From an uncultured Aquincola sp. (lineage in GTDB: Bacteria; Pseudomonadota; Gammaproteobacteria; Burkholderiales; Burkholderiaceae), in the NCBI GenBank assembly GCA_937883885.1, contig CAKZXL010000139.1, forward strand, positions 6,751 through 70,750: a stretch of DNA of 64,000 nt, read 5' to 3'. This document shows positions 28,967-37,892 of the stretch, one piece after another. Positions within the stretch are counted from its first letter, which is position 1, and each line of letters starts with the position of its first letter. Made by a program: the position numbers and the translations under genes. The notes beneath the pieces were generated by a model. The model had not been told where the DNA came from, searched no databases, and worked only from the letters and a program-made list of their open reading frames with translations.

Positions 28967-28999
28967 CTCGGACCGCACGCTCCGAGCGATGAAAAGAAG

Positions 29000-29024
29000 G
29001 ACGGCGGGAGCGAGTCCCGCCGTC
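29000..29024 (-). terminator. Hairpin terminator between convergent genes
   Basis: A perfect 10-bp stem (GACGGCGGGA with TCCCGCCGTC) around a 5-base loop. On the minus strand it is followed by CTTCTTTTC, so it mainly serves the porin gene. It may also stop the plus-strand operon ending at 28966. Confidence 0.7.
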
Positions 29025-29110
29025 GAAAGGGGTTGTCGGTCAAGTAACCATCAACCTAGGAGATCGTTCGCGAAACTAGGGTGGCGGTGCCTGCTTTCAA
29101 GCAGCATGGT

Positions 29111-30181
29111 CTAGAACGAGTGGCGCACCCCTGCCGCCAGGCCGTACACCTTATCATTCGCGACAGTCACGCCGGAGCTCCACAGCGGTAGTACCGCGAT
29201 GTCCTTGTTGTTTACGTGTCCGAGCATCGCGAACAGTGCCGTTCGCCGCGACAAGGCATAGTCTGCGTTCAGCACCACCTGCTTGGACGAATTGGAAGAG
29301 GCCGAGTCCTTGAGGTTCCAATATTGCGCCGCCAACGTCAGCATCGGTGTTGCCTTGAAGCTCGCGCCGACAGTCCAGAACTTCGAGTCTCGGAAGCCTG
29401 TGACGCCTTCGTCGTTGTTGACATCGTCGAACGCGACGTGGACCTTGAATGAGCCGAAGTTGTAGGAGCCCGACAGGATCATCCATTTCACCGCGTTGCC
29501 GGCGAGGTTCTCGTCGCGCTGGTAGCTCAGCGAGATGGCCAGCGGTCCGTCGTTGTAGCCGACATTGCCGCCGACGTTGCGCCCCGTCACGCCTTCCCCG
29601 AGCGCGACGTGTGCGGAGAAGTCGATCGGGCCGAACTTCGGGCTGTCGTAGCGGATCTGGTTGCTGTTCCAGAAGTCGTTGCTGAGGCCCTGCGCCGCCA
29701 GGTTCGTTGCCATGCCGGTGTTGATGCCGGAAGGCGTCGCGCTCAACGTCGCGGCCTGCTTGATGATCGCGGCGGTGTAGTTGCGCCCGAAGGTGACTTC
29801 ACCGAAGCCTCCGCGGAGACCGACATACGCGTTGCGCCGCCAGAATGCGGGCGTGGTGGCGGAAGCGCAGCCTGCAGCCGCGTTACACGCCCCTGAAGCT
29901 GCGCCGCCAGGCACCGAACCGTTCTTCGCGTCGAGAGGCGCTTCCAAATTGAAGAATGCCGCCAGGCCGCCGCCGAGGTCTTCCGTGCCTCTGACGCCGA
30001 AGCGCGACGAACTACCCGTGTCCGAGTTCAGCCGGAACAGGCGGTCGTCGGCTGTGTTAGTGCGACTGACCATCGCTGGCGCGATGTCGATCAGACCATA
30101 GAGGGTCACGCTCGATTGGGCCTGCGCCGCCAGGGAGGCTGTCGCGGCTAGACCGCCGAGAAGAATGTTGCGAGGGATCAC
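29111..30181 (-). CDS. Outer-membrane porin, Gram-negative trimeric (OmpC/Porin_4) type
   Basis: A 356-residue precursor. The GTG at 30181 is preceded by GGAGA at a good distance and opens a signal peptide (IPRNILLGGLAATASLAAQA). The mature part starts QSSVTLYGLID, the standard porin opening, has GTEDLGGGLAAFFNLEAPLD and FWRRNAYVGLRGGFGEVTFG, and ends with Phe (GLAAGVRHSF), the assembly signal. A pair of cysteines (ACNAAAGC) in an external-loop region is common in this group. It probably lets the cluster's substrate cross the outer membrane, since an operator candidate lies in its promoter. Confidence 0.92.
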   Translation of the reverse strand: MIPRNILLGGLAATASLAAQAQSSVTLYGLIDIAPAMVSRTNTADDRLFRLNSDTGSSSRFGVRGTEDLGGGLAAFFNLEAPLDAKNGSVPGGAASGACNAAAGCASATTPAFWRRNAYVGLRGGFGEVTFGRNYTAAIIKQAATLSATPSGINTGMATNLAAQGLSNDFWNSNQIRYDSPKFGPIDFSAHVALGEGVTGRNVGGNVGYNDGPLAISLSYQRDENLAGNAVKWMILSGSYNFGSFKVHVAFDDVNNDEGVTGFRDSKFWTVGASFKATPMLTLAAQYWNLKDSASSNSSKQVVLNADYALSRRTALFAMLGHVNNKDIAVLPLWSSGVTVANDKVYGLAAGVRHSF

Positions 30182-30252
30182 CGGTTGTCTCCATGAGTAG
30201 TCGAAGTACGGTGGAAGGCCTTGCGGCGTAGCTAACGCCACAAGTCAACTAC

Positions 30253-30268
30253 CAAACGTATGTTGGGC
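30253..30268 (-). promoter_or_regulatory. TetR-type operator candidate, site 2 (porin promoter)
   Basis: CCAAACGTATGTTGGG, dyad-like, with core AACGTATGTTGG (30255-30266). It sits about 75 bp upstream of the porin start codon, in the region expected for its promoter. Confidence 0.6.
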
Positions 30269-30315
30269 CACTTTGCTCATGCCGAACCGGGGGCTTTCCC
30301 GCGGATCCGCGCCGG

Positions 30316-31318
30316 TTGATGTACCCGTCCGGCGCTACCGACCTGCCCAGGAGCGTGATCCACAGCCGTACCAACCACCGCTGGAGGTGCCTCGACCACA
30401 TCGCGGTGCTCGGCCTGCACGGTGCCCAGCAACTGCTCGTCGTCGGCCGCTGTACCACATCGGCGCGTTCTGCCTGTCCGGCCCCGAGGTGCTGGAAATG
30501 GGCAGCCTGCTTGCGAGGTACTGCGCGAGTTCCGCCTCGAGCCGACGCTGGCGCCGATTGAACGCGAGAAGCAGGCCACCGACTGGATTGCGCCGGTGAT
30601 GCTGAACCGTCCGCTCGCGCTGCCCGAGCGCGACCGCCTCGATCTGTCCAGCCTGCGCTGGCAAATCGGCGGCAAAGAGCGGACGCCCGAAGAGCGAGTC
30701 CGGGAGTTCCGCTCTCCGTTCCCCAACGGACACTGCGACGACGGCTACGGCCTCACCGACAGCTGCCAGGGCGACACGCTGATAGAAGCCGACCGCGAGA
30801 TCGAGAAGGTCCGCTCGACCGACCGCGTGCTACCGCACGTGGAACTGCGCGTCTGCGACGACTGCGGTAGGGCCTCGCCGGCTGCTGGGGCCGGCGAGAC
30901 TTGCCTGCGCGGTCTCAAGTTCACTGCGGGGGCTGCTGGCGCGATGCGGACAAGACCGCAGCGAGCTCTCACGCCGGCGGCTGGTTCCGCATCGGCGACG
31001 CCGGCCATGTCGATGCCGAGGGATTCGTGTCTCTCACCGACCGCAAGCAGGTAATGATTGCCAGCGGCGGCGAGAACATCGCCTCCAGCGAAGTGGAGCG
31101 TGTGCCATTCCAACTCCCACAGGCGCTTGAGGCGGCGGCCATCGGCCGGCCTCGCGCGCTGGGGCGAACGGGTGGCGACGTTGGTCGTGCTACGAACCGG
31201 CGCAACGCTCATGCTGGAGGAACTGCAGGCGCTTTGCCGCGGCAAGCTGGGCGGCTTCCAGTTGCCGCTCCAGCGGGTTCTGCGCGCCGAACAGGGCAGC
31301 CCGGCGAATGGGGGCTGA
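30316..31318 (+). pseudogene. Relic of an acyl-CoA synthetase (AMP-binding enzyme)
   Basis: Pieces in several frames align in order with the adenylate-forming family. First comes MMYPSGATDLPRSVIHSRTN (degenerate P-loop), then RCLDHIAVLGLHGAQQLLVV, LDLSSLRWQIGGKERTPEER, DDGYGLTDSCQGDTLIEADR, and finally GWFRIGDAGHVDAEGFVSLT and MIASGGENIASSEVERV. At least three frameshifts and several damaged motifs (PSGATDLP for SGTTG) are present. Unlike most broken genes in the window, this one also has many substitutions, so it has been drifting for some time. Confidence 0.72.
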
Positions 31319-31919
31319 CTTTCGGATCGACTTATCTGGAGGGGTGGTCGTGGTGACCTGTCGCGCCAGCGGCATCGGCGAGGCCCGCGTACAGGTGCTT
31401 GCCGTGGCCGCCGGGAGCTTTGTGGGTTCGCTCGATGTGGGCGACGCGTCCGTCGATGCGGCCGTGGCTGCAGTGGATGCGCAGTGCGGTGTGCCGCAGC
31501 GCACGATGCCGCCCGAGGAACTGACGATGGGCCAGTGGAGCTTCGTCGCCCGGGTCGACCTGCGCGGCGCCTACCCGTGCCGCGTGCGAGCGGCGGGGCG
31601 ATAGTCAACATCGCGTCGCTGGCCGGCATGGGCTCCTGCCCGCTGTTTCGTACGGGTCTGCCAAGGCGGGCCTGATCAACCTGACCGAGTGAGTGCCTGA
31701 GGGCGGAATGGTGCCGAGGAAGGTGCGCGTGAACGCGTTCTCGCCTGGCTCCACGCAGACGCTCGCGCTCGAGAAGGGCGTGCTCCCGGGTGGCTGGTGC
31801 AGGTCCGGGAGATTGCGCAGGAGGTGGCTTTCCTCGCGTCTGCCCAGGCCTCCGCCGTCGCAGGCATCAACCTGCCGGTGGACGCCGGCTATCTCGTTGC
31901 GATCCCGTGGGCAAGTTAG
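31319..31919 (+). pseudogene. Relic of a short-chain dehydrogenase/reductase
   Basis: Frame pieces match an SDR in order. They are LSGGVVVVTCRASGIGEARV (degenerate TGxxxGIG), SFVARVDLRGAYPCRVRAAG, IVNIASLAGMGSC, VRVNAFSPGSTQTLALEKGV, and the C-terminal FLASAQASAVAGINLPVDAG ending at TAG 31917-31919. Two or more frameshifts and an internal deletion are needed. It follows the synthetase relic directly, so the two probably decayed together. Confidence 0.7.
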
Positions 31920-31968
31920 GGCGGACTGCGGAGCGCGCTGCCGGTGGAAAGCCCCGGTTGACGACACT

Positions 31969-31984
31969 GTCGAACGTTTGTTAG
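31969..31984 (+). promoter_or_regulatory. TetR-type operator candidate, site 3
   Basis: TGTCGAACGTTTGTTAG region with core AACGTTTGTTAG (31973-31984), 39 bp before the enoyl-CoA hydratase ATG. The core is identical to the inverted core at 46193-46204. Confidence 0.65.
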
Positions 31985-32022
31985 CCTGCCATGACTCTGA
32001 AAGTTACCCGACGGAGCACCGC

Positions 32023-32784
32023 ATGCGCATCGGCAGCGTCGAATTCGAAACGAAGGGCCGTGTCGCGGTCCTCACCTTGGACGAGCCTACCAAGCTGAAC
32101 GCCATCTCGCTTGGGATCCGGCAGGGCGTGACCGAGGGCCTGGCGAAGATCGAGTCCGACCCCGAGATCCGCGTGGGCATCCTCACCGGCCGCGGCGACA
32201 AGGCCTTCTGCGCCGGGGCCGACATCAGTACCTTCCCCGAGTCGCCCGAACAGGCGCGCGACTTCATCGCCGGCTTGCTGCCGGTGCTCGAGGCGCCGGA
32301 GCGCTGTCGCAAGCCGCTGATCGCCGCGGTGAACGGCATAGCCTTCGGCGGTGGCTTCGAGCTGGCGATCGCCTGCGACTTCATCCTCGCCTCGGAACGC
32401 GCGAAGTTCGGCGTGCCCGAGATCCAGCTCGGCCTGCTGCCTGGCTTTGCGCTGCTGCGGCTGCACCAGATCGTTGGCAGGCCCAAGGCCAAGGAGATGA
32501 GCATGCTGGGCGAGCCCATCTCTGCCGCTGAGGCGGTGAGTCTGGGCATTGCGCTGCGCGCCGTGGCGCCCGAGCAGCTGATGGACGAGGCGATGGCCTT
32601 CGCCGAGAAGCTAGCGGCCAAGCCGCAGATGGCGCTGCAGATGGCCAAGTCTTTCTACAACAAGGGCATCGGCGGCGACGACATGCGCTATGCGATCGAC
32701 GCCTTCCCGTTCCTGTTCCAGACCGACGACGTGAAGGATGGCGTCGCCGCCTTCCGCGCCAAGCGCAAGCCGGTCTTCAAGTGA
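32023..32784 (+). CDS. Enoyl-CoA hydratase/isomerase (crotonase) family protein
   Basis: A 253-residue crotonase. The oxyanion-hole segments are AFCAGADIS and NGIAFGGGFELAIACD. Both catalytic glutamates are at their usual places (GGGFELA and FGVPEIQLGLLPG). It should hydrate or isomerise a trans-2-enoyl-CoA in beta-oxidation. ATG 32023 is favoured over upstream in-frame codons because the sequence before it is promoter-like and holds operator site 3. It is the first gene of a long plus-strand operon running to 37859. Confidence 0.9.
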   Translation: MRIGSVEFETKGRVAVLTLDEPTKLNAISLGIRQGVTEGLAKIESDPEIRVGILTGRGDKAFCAGADISTFPESPEQARDFIAGLLPVLEAPERCRKPLIAAVNGIAFGGGFELAIACDFILASERAKFGVPEIQLGLLPGFALLRLHQIVGRPKAKEMSMLGEPISAAEAVSLGIALRAVAPEQLMDEAMAFAEKLAAKPQMALQMAKSFYNKGIGGDDMRYAIDAFPFLFQTDDVKDGVAAFRAKRKPVFK

Positions 32785-32800
32785 CGGGCCGGGGTGCACG

Positions 32801-33926
32801 ATGAGCCGGGCCATGCTGCACAACTCTCTCTGCGATGCCTGGGGCATCGAGGTGCCGATCTTCCTGGCCGGCATGGGCGTGGGCGGTCGCGCCACCCCGC
32901 CGGCACTGGTGGCGGCGGTGTCGCAGGCGGGCGGCCTGGGCGTGCTCGGCTGCTCTGGGCTCTCGCCGGAAAAGACGCGCCGCCGCATCCGCGCCGTGAG
33001 GACACTGACCGACAAGCCCTTTGGCGTGGATCTGCTGCTGCCGGCGCGCATCGCCGATGCGCCGCCCACGCGCACGGCCGTGCGCGACGAGATCCGCGCG
33101 CGCTTTCCGAAGCACGCCGACTTCGTGCAGGAGCTGATACGCCGTCACGGCCTGCCCGACATGAAGCCGGCCGACGAGACGGTAGTCAACATCGACTACG
33201 CGAAGGCGGTGCTCGAGGTGATATTGGACGAGCGCGTGCCGATCTTCGCCGCTGGGCTCGGCGACCCGGACTTCCTGCTCGAGCGCGCGCGTGCGCAGGG
33301 CATGAAGTTGATCGGCCTGTCGGGTTCGGTGCGCAATGCGGTACGGCAGAGGACGTCCGGTGTCGACGCGATCGTCGCGCAGGGCACCGAGGCCGGCGGC
33401 CATACCGGCACGGTGGCATCGCTGCCGCTGATTCCGCAGGTGGTGGACGCGGTGAGCCCGACACCGGTGCTTGGCGCCGGCGGCATCGCCGACGGGCGCC
33501 GCATCGTCGCCGCGTCGCGCTGGGCGCGCAGGCGGTGTGGATCGGGACCGCCTTCCTCGTTGCCGACGAGGGTAAGTTGTTCGATGCGTGCAACAACCAG
33601 ATCGTCGCGTCGGACTCCGAAGCCTTCCGCATCAGCAAGATCTGCACGGGAAAGACCGTGCGTGCCTACCACGGCGAGATCGCGCAGGCCTGGGCGGAGT
33701 CGGGACTGCCGACACTGGAGACGCCGCACCAGCGCATCCTGATGGAGGTTTCCTGGCCGCTGCGCTCGAGGCCGGGCGGCACGACCTCTTCTACAACATC
33801 GCCGGCCAGGCGGGCGGCCTGGTCAGGGCGCGCCGGCCGGGGAAGGACATCATGGCCGATCTCGTCGACGGCGACGTCGAGCAGTTGCGCCGGCTGCAGC
33901 GCGACCTCGTCGTCAGCCTGCCCTGA
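32801..33926 (+). pseudogene. Nitronate monooxygenase-like FMN protein, two frameshifts
   Basis: The frame from ATG 32801 reads a TIM-barrel FMN protein of the NMO/2-nitropropane dioxygenase group: PIFLAGMGVGGRATPPALVA, AGGLGVLGCSG, and VDAIVAQGTEAGGHTGTVAS, then VLGAGGIADGRRI. Near 33510-33520 the frame shifts to LGAQAVWIGTAFLVADEGKL. Near 33745 it shifts again to GFLAAALEAGRHDLFYNIAG, ending at TGA 33924-33926. All three pieces are well conserved, so sequencing error or very recent damage is likely. In acyl-CoA clusters such proteins may act as enoyl-CoA reductases; that role is inferred. Confidence 0.78.
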
Positions 33927-33948
33927 TTCCGCTCCACCGGGGAGAACC

Positions 33949-35100
33949 ATGGCCACCAAAGCCATCGTCAGTGGCGTGCACGACACGCAGGTAGGTGCGC
34001 TGCCGGAGAGCACGTGCATGTCGCTGCACACCGAGGCCAGTCTCGGCGTGCTGGCCGACGCGGGACTGAAGCCGTCGGACATCGACGGCCTGCTCACCGC
34101 CTATTCGTTCGCCTCGCCGCAGCTGATGCTCGGTGGCGTGCTCGCCGAGTACCTCGGCATCCGGCCGAAGGTCAACGCCTCGATCTGCATGGGCGGCATG
34201 ACCGGCGGACTGCTCGTGCGGCATGCCGAGTCGCTGGTGAGCTCGGGCATGTGCCGCCACGTGCTGTGCGTGACCGGCGACAACCGCCTCACCGGCATGG
34301 GCGAGAGGGTGCAGGCCGCGCTGGCCGACGTGGGCCACGAGCAGTACGAGCAACCTTACGGCATGAGTGTGCTGGCCGCCTTCGCGATGGCCGCGCAGGT
34401 CTACTTCCACGAAGCCTGGCTCAACGGCGACCACCTCGCCGCGGTGGCAGTGAACCAGCGCGCCAACGCGGCGCTCCATCCGCAGTCGCACATGAAGAAG
34501 CCGATCACGATGGACGATGTGCGCAGGTCCAAGTTGATCGCCTCGCCGCTGCGCATGCTGGACTGCTGCCTGGTCTCCGACGGCGGCGCGGCGGTGCTCG
34601 TCAGCGCCTCCGAGACGGGGCGCGACCTGCCCAAGCGCGCCGTCGAACTGCTCGCCACCGGGGAGGGCCACACCCACGAGCACATCTTTGCCGCGCCCTC
34701 GCTGGTGGACTTCGGCTGCCGCGAGTCGGTGGCCGACGCGCTGGGCCGCGCCGGGCTGAAGCATTCCGACGTCGACTGCGCGCATATCTACGACTGCTTC
34801 ACGAGCACGCTGCTGATCCAGCTCGAGTCGATGGGCTTCTACCAGCGCGGCGCGGCTGGCCCGGCGGCGCTCGCCGGCGAGTTCGCCATCGGCGGCAGGT
34901 TCCCGCTCAACACCAACGGTGGGCTGCTGTCGTACGGATCATCGGGTGCGGCCGGCGGCATGTTTCACGTCGTCGAGGCGGTGCGCCAACTGCGCGGAGA
35001 ATGCGGGGCACGCCAGGTCAAGGACGCAGAGGTCGCGCTCGCGCACACGCTCGGCGGCATCTTCTCGGGCCATTGCTCGATCCTGATGGGGAGGGCCTGA
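33949..35100 (+). CDS. Thiolase-fold enzyme (SCP2-thiolase family) retaining the cysteine
   Basis: A 383-residue protein, ATG 33949 with GGGGAGAA upstream. It has the same layout as the enzymes at 27076 and 36308, but keeps Cys at the nucleophile position (residue 80, in NASICMGGMTGG). Other family segments are GHTHEHIFAAPSLVD, AHIYDCFTSTLLIQLESMGF and NTNGGLLSYGSSGAAGG. It could carry out a true thiolytic cleavage. A DUF35 gene (broken) follows two bases downstream, giving the second thiolase-DUF35 pair. Confidence 0.85.
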   Translation: MATKAIVSGVHDTQVGALPESTCMSLHTEASLGVLADAGLKPSDIDGLLTAYSFASPQLMLGGVLAEYLGIRPKVNASICMGGMTGGLLVRHAESLVSSGMCRHVLCVTGDNRLTGMGERVQAALADVGHEQYEQPYGMSVLAAFAMAAQVYFHEAWLNGDHLAAVAVNQRANAALHPQSHMKKPITMDDVRRSKLIASPLRMLDCCLVSDGGAAVLVSASETGRDLPKRAVELLATGEGHTHEHIFAAPSLVDFGCRESVADALGRAGLKHSDVDCAHIYDCFTSTLLIQLESMGFYQRGAAGPAALAGEFAIGGRFPLNTNGGLLSYGSSGAAGGMFHVVEAVRQLRGECGARQVKDAEVALAHTLGGIFSGHCSILMGRA

Positions 35101-35102
35101 CC

Positions 35103-35515
35103 ATGTCCGACGTGCCAGCCAAGCCGGTGCCGGTGCCCGACAGCATTAGCCGCCCGTACTGGGAAGGCGCCAACCTGGGTGAGTTCCGCTTCTAGCGCTG
35201 CAGCGCCTGGGCAAGGCGCAGTTCTATGCGCGCAACGCCTGCCGGCATTGCCATGCGACAGAACTGCACTGGGAGAAGGCCCTGGGCAGCGGGCGCATCG
35301 CAAGCTTCTCGGTGATCCACCGCGCGCCGATAGCGTCGTTCGCAGGCGACGTCCCGTACGTACTGGCGTTGGTCGACCTCGACGAGGGCTTCCGCTTCAT
35401 GTGCAACGTGCTGCGCTGCGACCCCGCGCAGGTGCGCATCGGCATGGCGGTGCGCGTGTGCTTCGAGTCGCGTTCCGGCCGCGAACAGCAGATTCCTCAA
35501 GTAGAGCCCGCATGA
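35103..35515 (+). pseudogene. DUF35 OB-fold zinc-ribbon protein with stop codon and frameshift
   Basis: ATG 35103 lies two bases after the thiolase stop. The frame reads SRPYWEGANLGEFRF and then meets TAG at 35193-35195, where CAG is expected (FRFQRC). A few codons later one base is missing. The remainder reads AQFYARNACRHCHATELHWE, then RIASFSVIHRAPIASFAGDV and CNVLRCDPAQVRIGMAVRVC to the stop at 35513-35515. With these two repairs a full zinc ribbon (CSAC...CRHC) and OB fold appear. It would be the partner of the thiolase at 33949. Confidence 0.78.
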
Positions 35516-35910
35516 GCGACGGACCGGTCTTCAACTTTGCCCACTACGAGCCGGGCAAGCACTACGGCGCGCGCGAGTTCGCGGTGGACGACGCCACCGT
35601 CGCGAAGTGGCGCAGCGTCTACCCCGACGACGACTCCGGCGTCATGCCCGCCGGCATGCTGGCGATGATCGTCATCGACGCCGTGCTCACCCTGAACTCG
35701 CCGCGCCCGCCGGGCGGCGTGCACGGCGGGCAGACCTTCGACATCCGGCGCATGCCGCGCATCGGTGAGTCCATCCGCACCGACGTGTGGTGCCTCGACA
35801 AGGAGATCAAGAAGGAGCGCAAGTGGGTGCGGGTGCGCAGCGAGACGCGTGCCGTCGAATCGACCGAGCTGCTGTTCACCGGCATCATGACGACGCTGTT
35901 GGCGCAGTAG
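35512..35910 (+). CDS. MaoC-like hotdog protein (N-terminal dehydratase-type half)
   Basis: A 132-residue single hotdog domain, starting at the ATG that overlaps the DUF35 stop (ATGA). It resembles the N-terminal half of double-hotdog hydratases: FNFAHYEPGKHYGAREFAVD, then PAGMLAMIVIDAVLTLNSPR and VHGGQTFDIRRMPRIGESIR. It lacks the DxNPxH catalytic motif, which the next gene has. The two proteins likely form one heteromeric enoyl-CoA hydratase, as in ChsH1/ChsH2-type enzymes of steroid catabolism. Confidence 0.78.
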   Translation: MSDGPVFNFAHYEPGKHYGAREFAVDDATVAKWRSVYPDDDSGVMPAGMLAMIVIDAVLTLNSPRPPGGVHGGQTFDIRRMPRIGESIRTDVWCLDKEIKKERKWVRVRSETRAVESTELLFTGIMTTLLAQ

Positions 35911-35921
35911 AGGAGGGCCGC

Positions 35922-36311
35922 ATGCAGGCGCAGCTGACACCGTCGACCAAGCATGTGGACTTCGACACCATCCTGAAGTACGCCGCGGTCACGAACGACT
36001 ACAACCCCATCCACGTCGACAAGGACTTCGCGGCGGAGAGCCCGATGGGCGGCATCATCGCCCACGGCACCATGTCGGTGGCTCTGATCTGGCAGGCGCT
36101 GAAGAACACCCTGGGGCTCGATGCGCTGAACCGCATCCACCTCGAGATCCGCTTCGTGCAGCCGGTGCGCATCGACGACGACGTGACGGGCGGCGGCGAG
36201 CTGCGCATCGGCAGCGAGCCGCCGGTCTACGACGTGTGGGTGCGCAACGGCAAGGGGCAGGATGTCATCAAGGGCACCGCGACGGTCAAGCCGGCAGGAG
36301 CGGGCGCATGA
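35922..36311 (+). CDS. MaoC-type (R)-specific enoyl-CoA hydratase
   Basis: A 129-residue hotdog protein with the R-hydratase signature TNDYNPIHVDKDFAAESPMG, then GIIAHGTMSVALI (Asp and His catalytic pair). GAGGAGGG lies shortly upstream of ATG 35922. It should add water to a 2-enoyl-CoA, probably as partner of the non-catalytic hotdog protein encoded 11 bp upstream. Its stop overlaps the next thiolase start (ATGA). Confidence 0.87.
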   Translation: MQAQLTPSTKHVDFDTILKYAAVTNDYNPIHVDKDFAAESPMGGIIAHGTMSVALIWQALKNTLGLDALNRIHLEIRFVQPVRIDDDVTGGGELRIGSEPPVYDVWVRNGKGQDVIKGTATVKPAGAGA

Positions 36312-37464
36312 GCCTGAAGAACACCGCCTGCATCGCGGGCGCGTACGAGCACCCGATGCGTCGCGCCGACGACAAGTCGGTGGCACAGTTGCACGCGGAG
36401 GTCGCGCGCGGTGCGCTGGCCGACGCCGGGTTGGCGATGCAGGATGTCGACGGCTACTTCTGCGCCGGCGATGCACCCGGGCTGGGTGCACATTCGATGG
36501 TCGAGTACCTGGGCCTGAAGCTTCGCCATGTCGACACCACCGAGACCGGTGGCTCGTCCTACGTGGTGCATGTCGCGCACGCCGCGGCGGCCATTGCCGC
36601 CGGGCGCTGCAATGTCGCGCTGATCACGCTCGCCGGGCGGCCCAAGGCCGAGGGCATGGCCACGGGGACCGCGCCGCGTAACTATGGGCCCGCGCCCGAT
36701 GTTCCGTTCGAGCTGCCCTACGCGCCGACGACCGTGAACATGTACGCGATGGCGGCGATGCGCCACATGCACGAGCATGGCACGACGAGCGAGCAGCTGG
36801 CGTGGATCCGCGTCGCCACGCCCACCACAACCCGCACGCGGTGGTGCGCGATGTGGTCACCGTGAAGGACGTGGTCGGCTCGCCGATGATCGCCGATCCG
36901 CTGCACCGCCTCGACTGCTGCGTGATCAGCGACGGCGGCGGCGCACTGGTCGTGGTACGGCCCGAGATCGCGCGCAGCCTGAAGCGCCCTGTGGTGAACA
37001 TCATCGGCACCGGCGAATACCAGCGCGCTCAGAGCGGCGGCAAGGTCGACCTGCTCACCACCGGCGCGGCCTGGACGGGAAGGGCTGCCTTCGCCGAGGC
37101 TGGCGTCAAGCCGTCGGACATCCAGTACGCATCGATCTACGACAGCTTCACGATCACCGTGCTGCTGACACTCGAGGATCTGGGCTTCTGTGCCAAGGGT
37201 CAAGGCGGGCGATTCGTGAGCGACGGCAACCTGATCGCCGGCAGCGGCAGCCTGCCGGTCAACACCGACGGCGGCGGGCTGTGCAACAACCACCCCGGCA
37301 ACCGCGGCGGCATGACCAAGGTGATCGAGGCTGTACGCCAGTTGCGCGGCGAGGCGCATCCGACGGTGCAGGTGCCGAACTGCCGGCTTGCGCTGGCGCA
37401 TGGCACCGGTGGTTCGCTCGGTACCCGGCACGGCAGTGCCACCCTCATCCTGGAGCGGCAATGA
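36308..37464 (+). pseudogene. Thiolase-fold enzyme (SCP2-thiolase family), Cys replaced, 1-bp frameshift
   Basis: The frame from ATG 36308 reads a thiolase-like protein. The nucleophile position is Glu (residue 79, VDTTETGGSS), not Cys. At about 36815, after LAWIRVA, one base is missing and the frame continues as HHNPHAVVRDVVTVKDVVGS, then YASIYDSFTITVLLTLEDLG and NTDGGGLCNNHPGNRGG to TGA 37462-37464. Both halves are otherwise intact. If the indel is an error, the protein is a Cys-less aldolase-like enzyme paired with the DUF35 protein encoded next (ATGA overlap). Confidence 0.8.
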
Positions 37465-37859
37465 GTCTGACGATCTCGCGGCGGAGCATGCCCGCACCCA
37501 CCGTCTACCCCGAGGCCAAGCCGTTCTGGGATGCCGCGGCCGAGGGCAGATTGCTCGTCAAGCGCTGCAGCGAGTGCGGCGAGCACCATCACTACCCGCG
37601 CGACGGCTGCCCGTTCTGCGGCAGCGTGAACACCGAGTGGCGGCAGGCGGGCGGGCAGGGCACGATCTACAGCTTCAGCATCATGCGACGTGCCGAGGTG
37701 CCTTATATCGTCGCCTATGTGACGCTCGATGAAGGGCCGACGGTCATGACCAACATCGTCGATGCCGATGCCGATGCACTACGCATCGGCCAGCGCGTGG
37801 CGGTGCGCTTTCATCCCAGTGAAGGCGGGCCGCCGCTGCCGGTGTTCGTACCACTTTGA
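37461..37859 (+). CDS. DUF35 OB-fold zinc-ribbon protein
   Basis: A 132-residue protein starting in an ATGA overlap with the thiolase stop. Zinc ribbon: CSECGEHHHYPRDGCPFCGS (about residues 37-56). OB fold: GTIYSFSIMRRAEVPYIVAY and VTLDEGPTVMTNIVDADADA. It is intact and is the third DUF35 protein of the cluster. It is the last gene of the plus-strand operon and converges on livF 34 bp away. Confidence 0.87.
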   Translation: MSLTISRRSMPAPTVYPEAKPFWDAAAEGRLLVKRCSECGEHHHYPRDGCPFCGSVNTEWRQAGGQGTIYSFSIMRRAEVPYIVAYVTLDEGPTVMTNIVDADADALRIGQRVAVRFHPSEGGPPLPVFVPL

Positions 37860-37892
37860 CCCAAGGGCCGACGAACGCCGGCTCCGGAGGAT

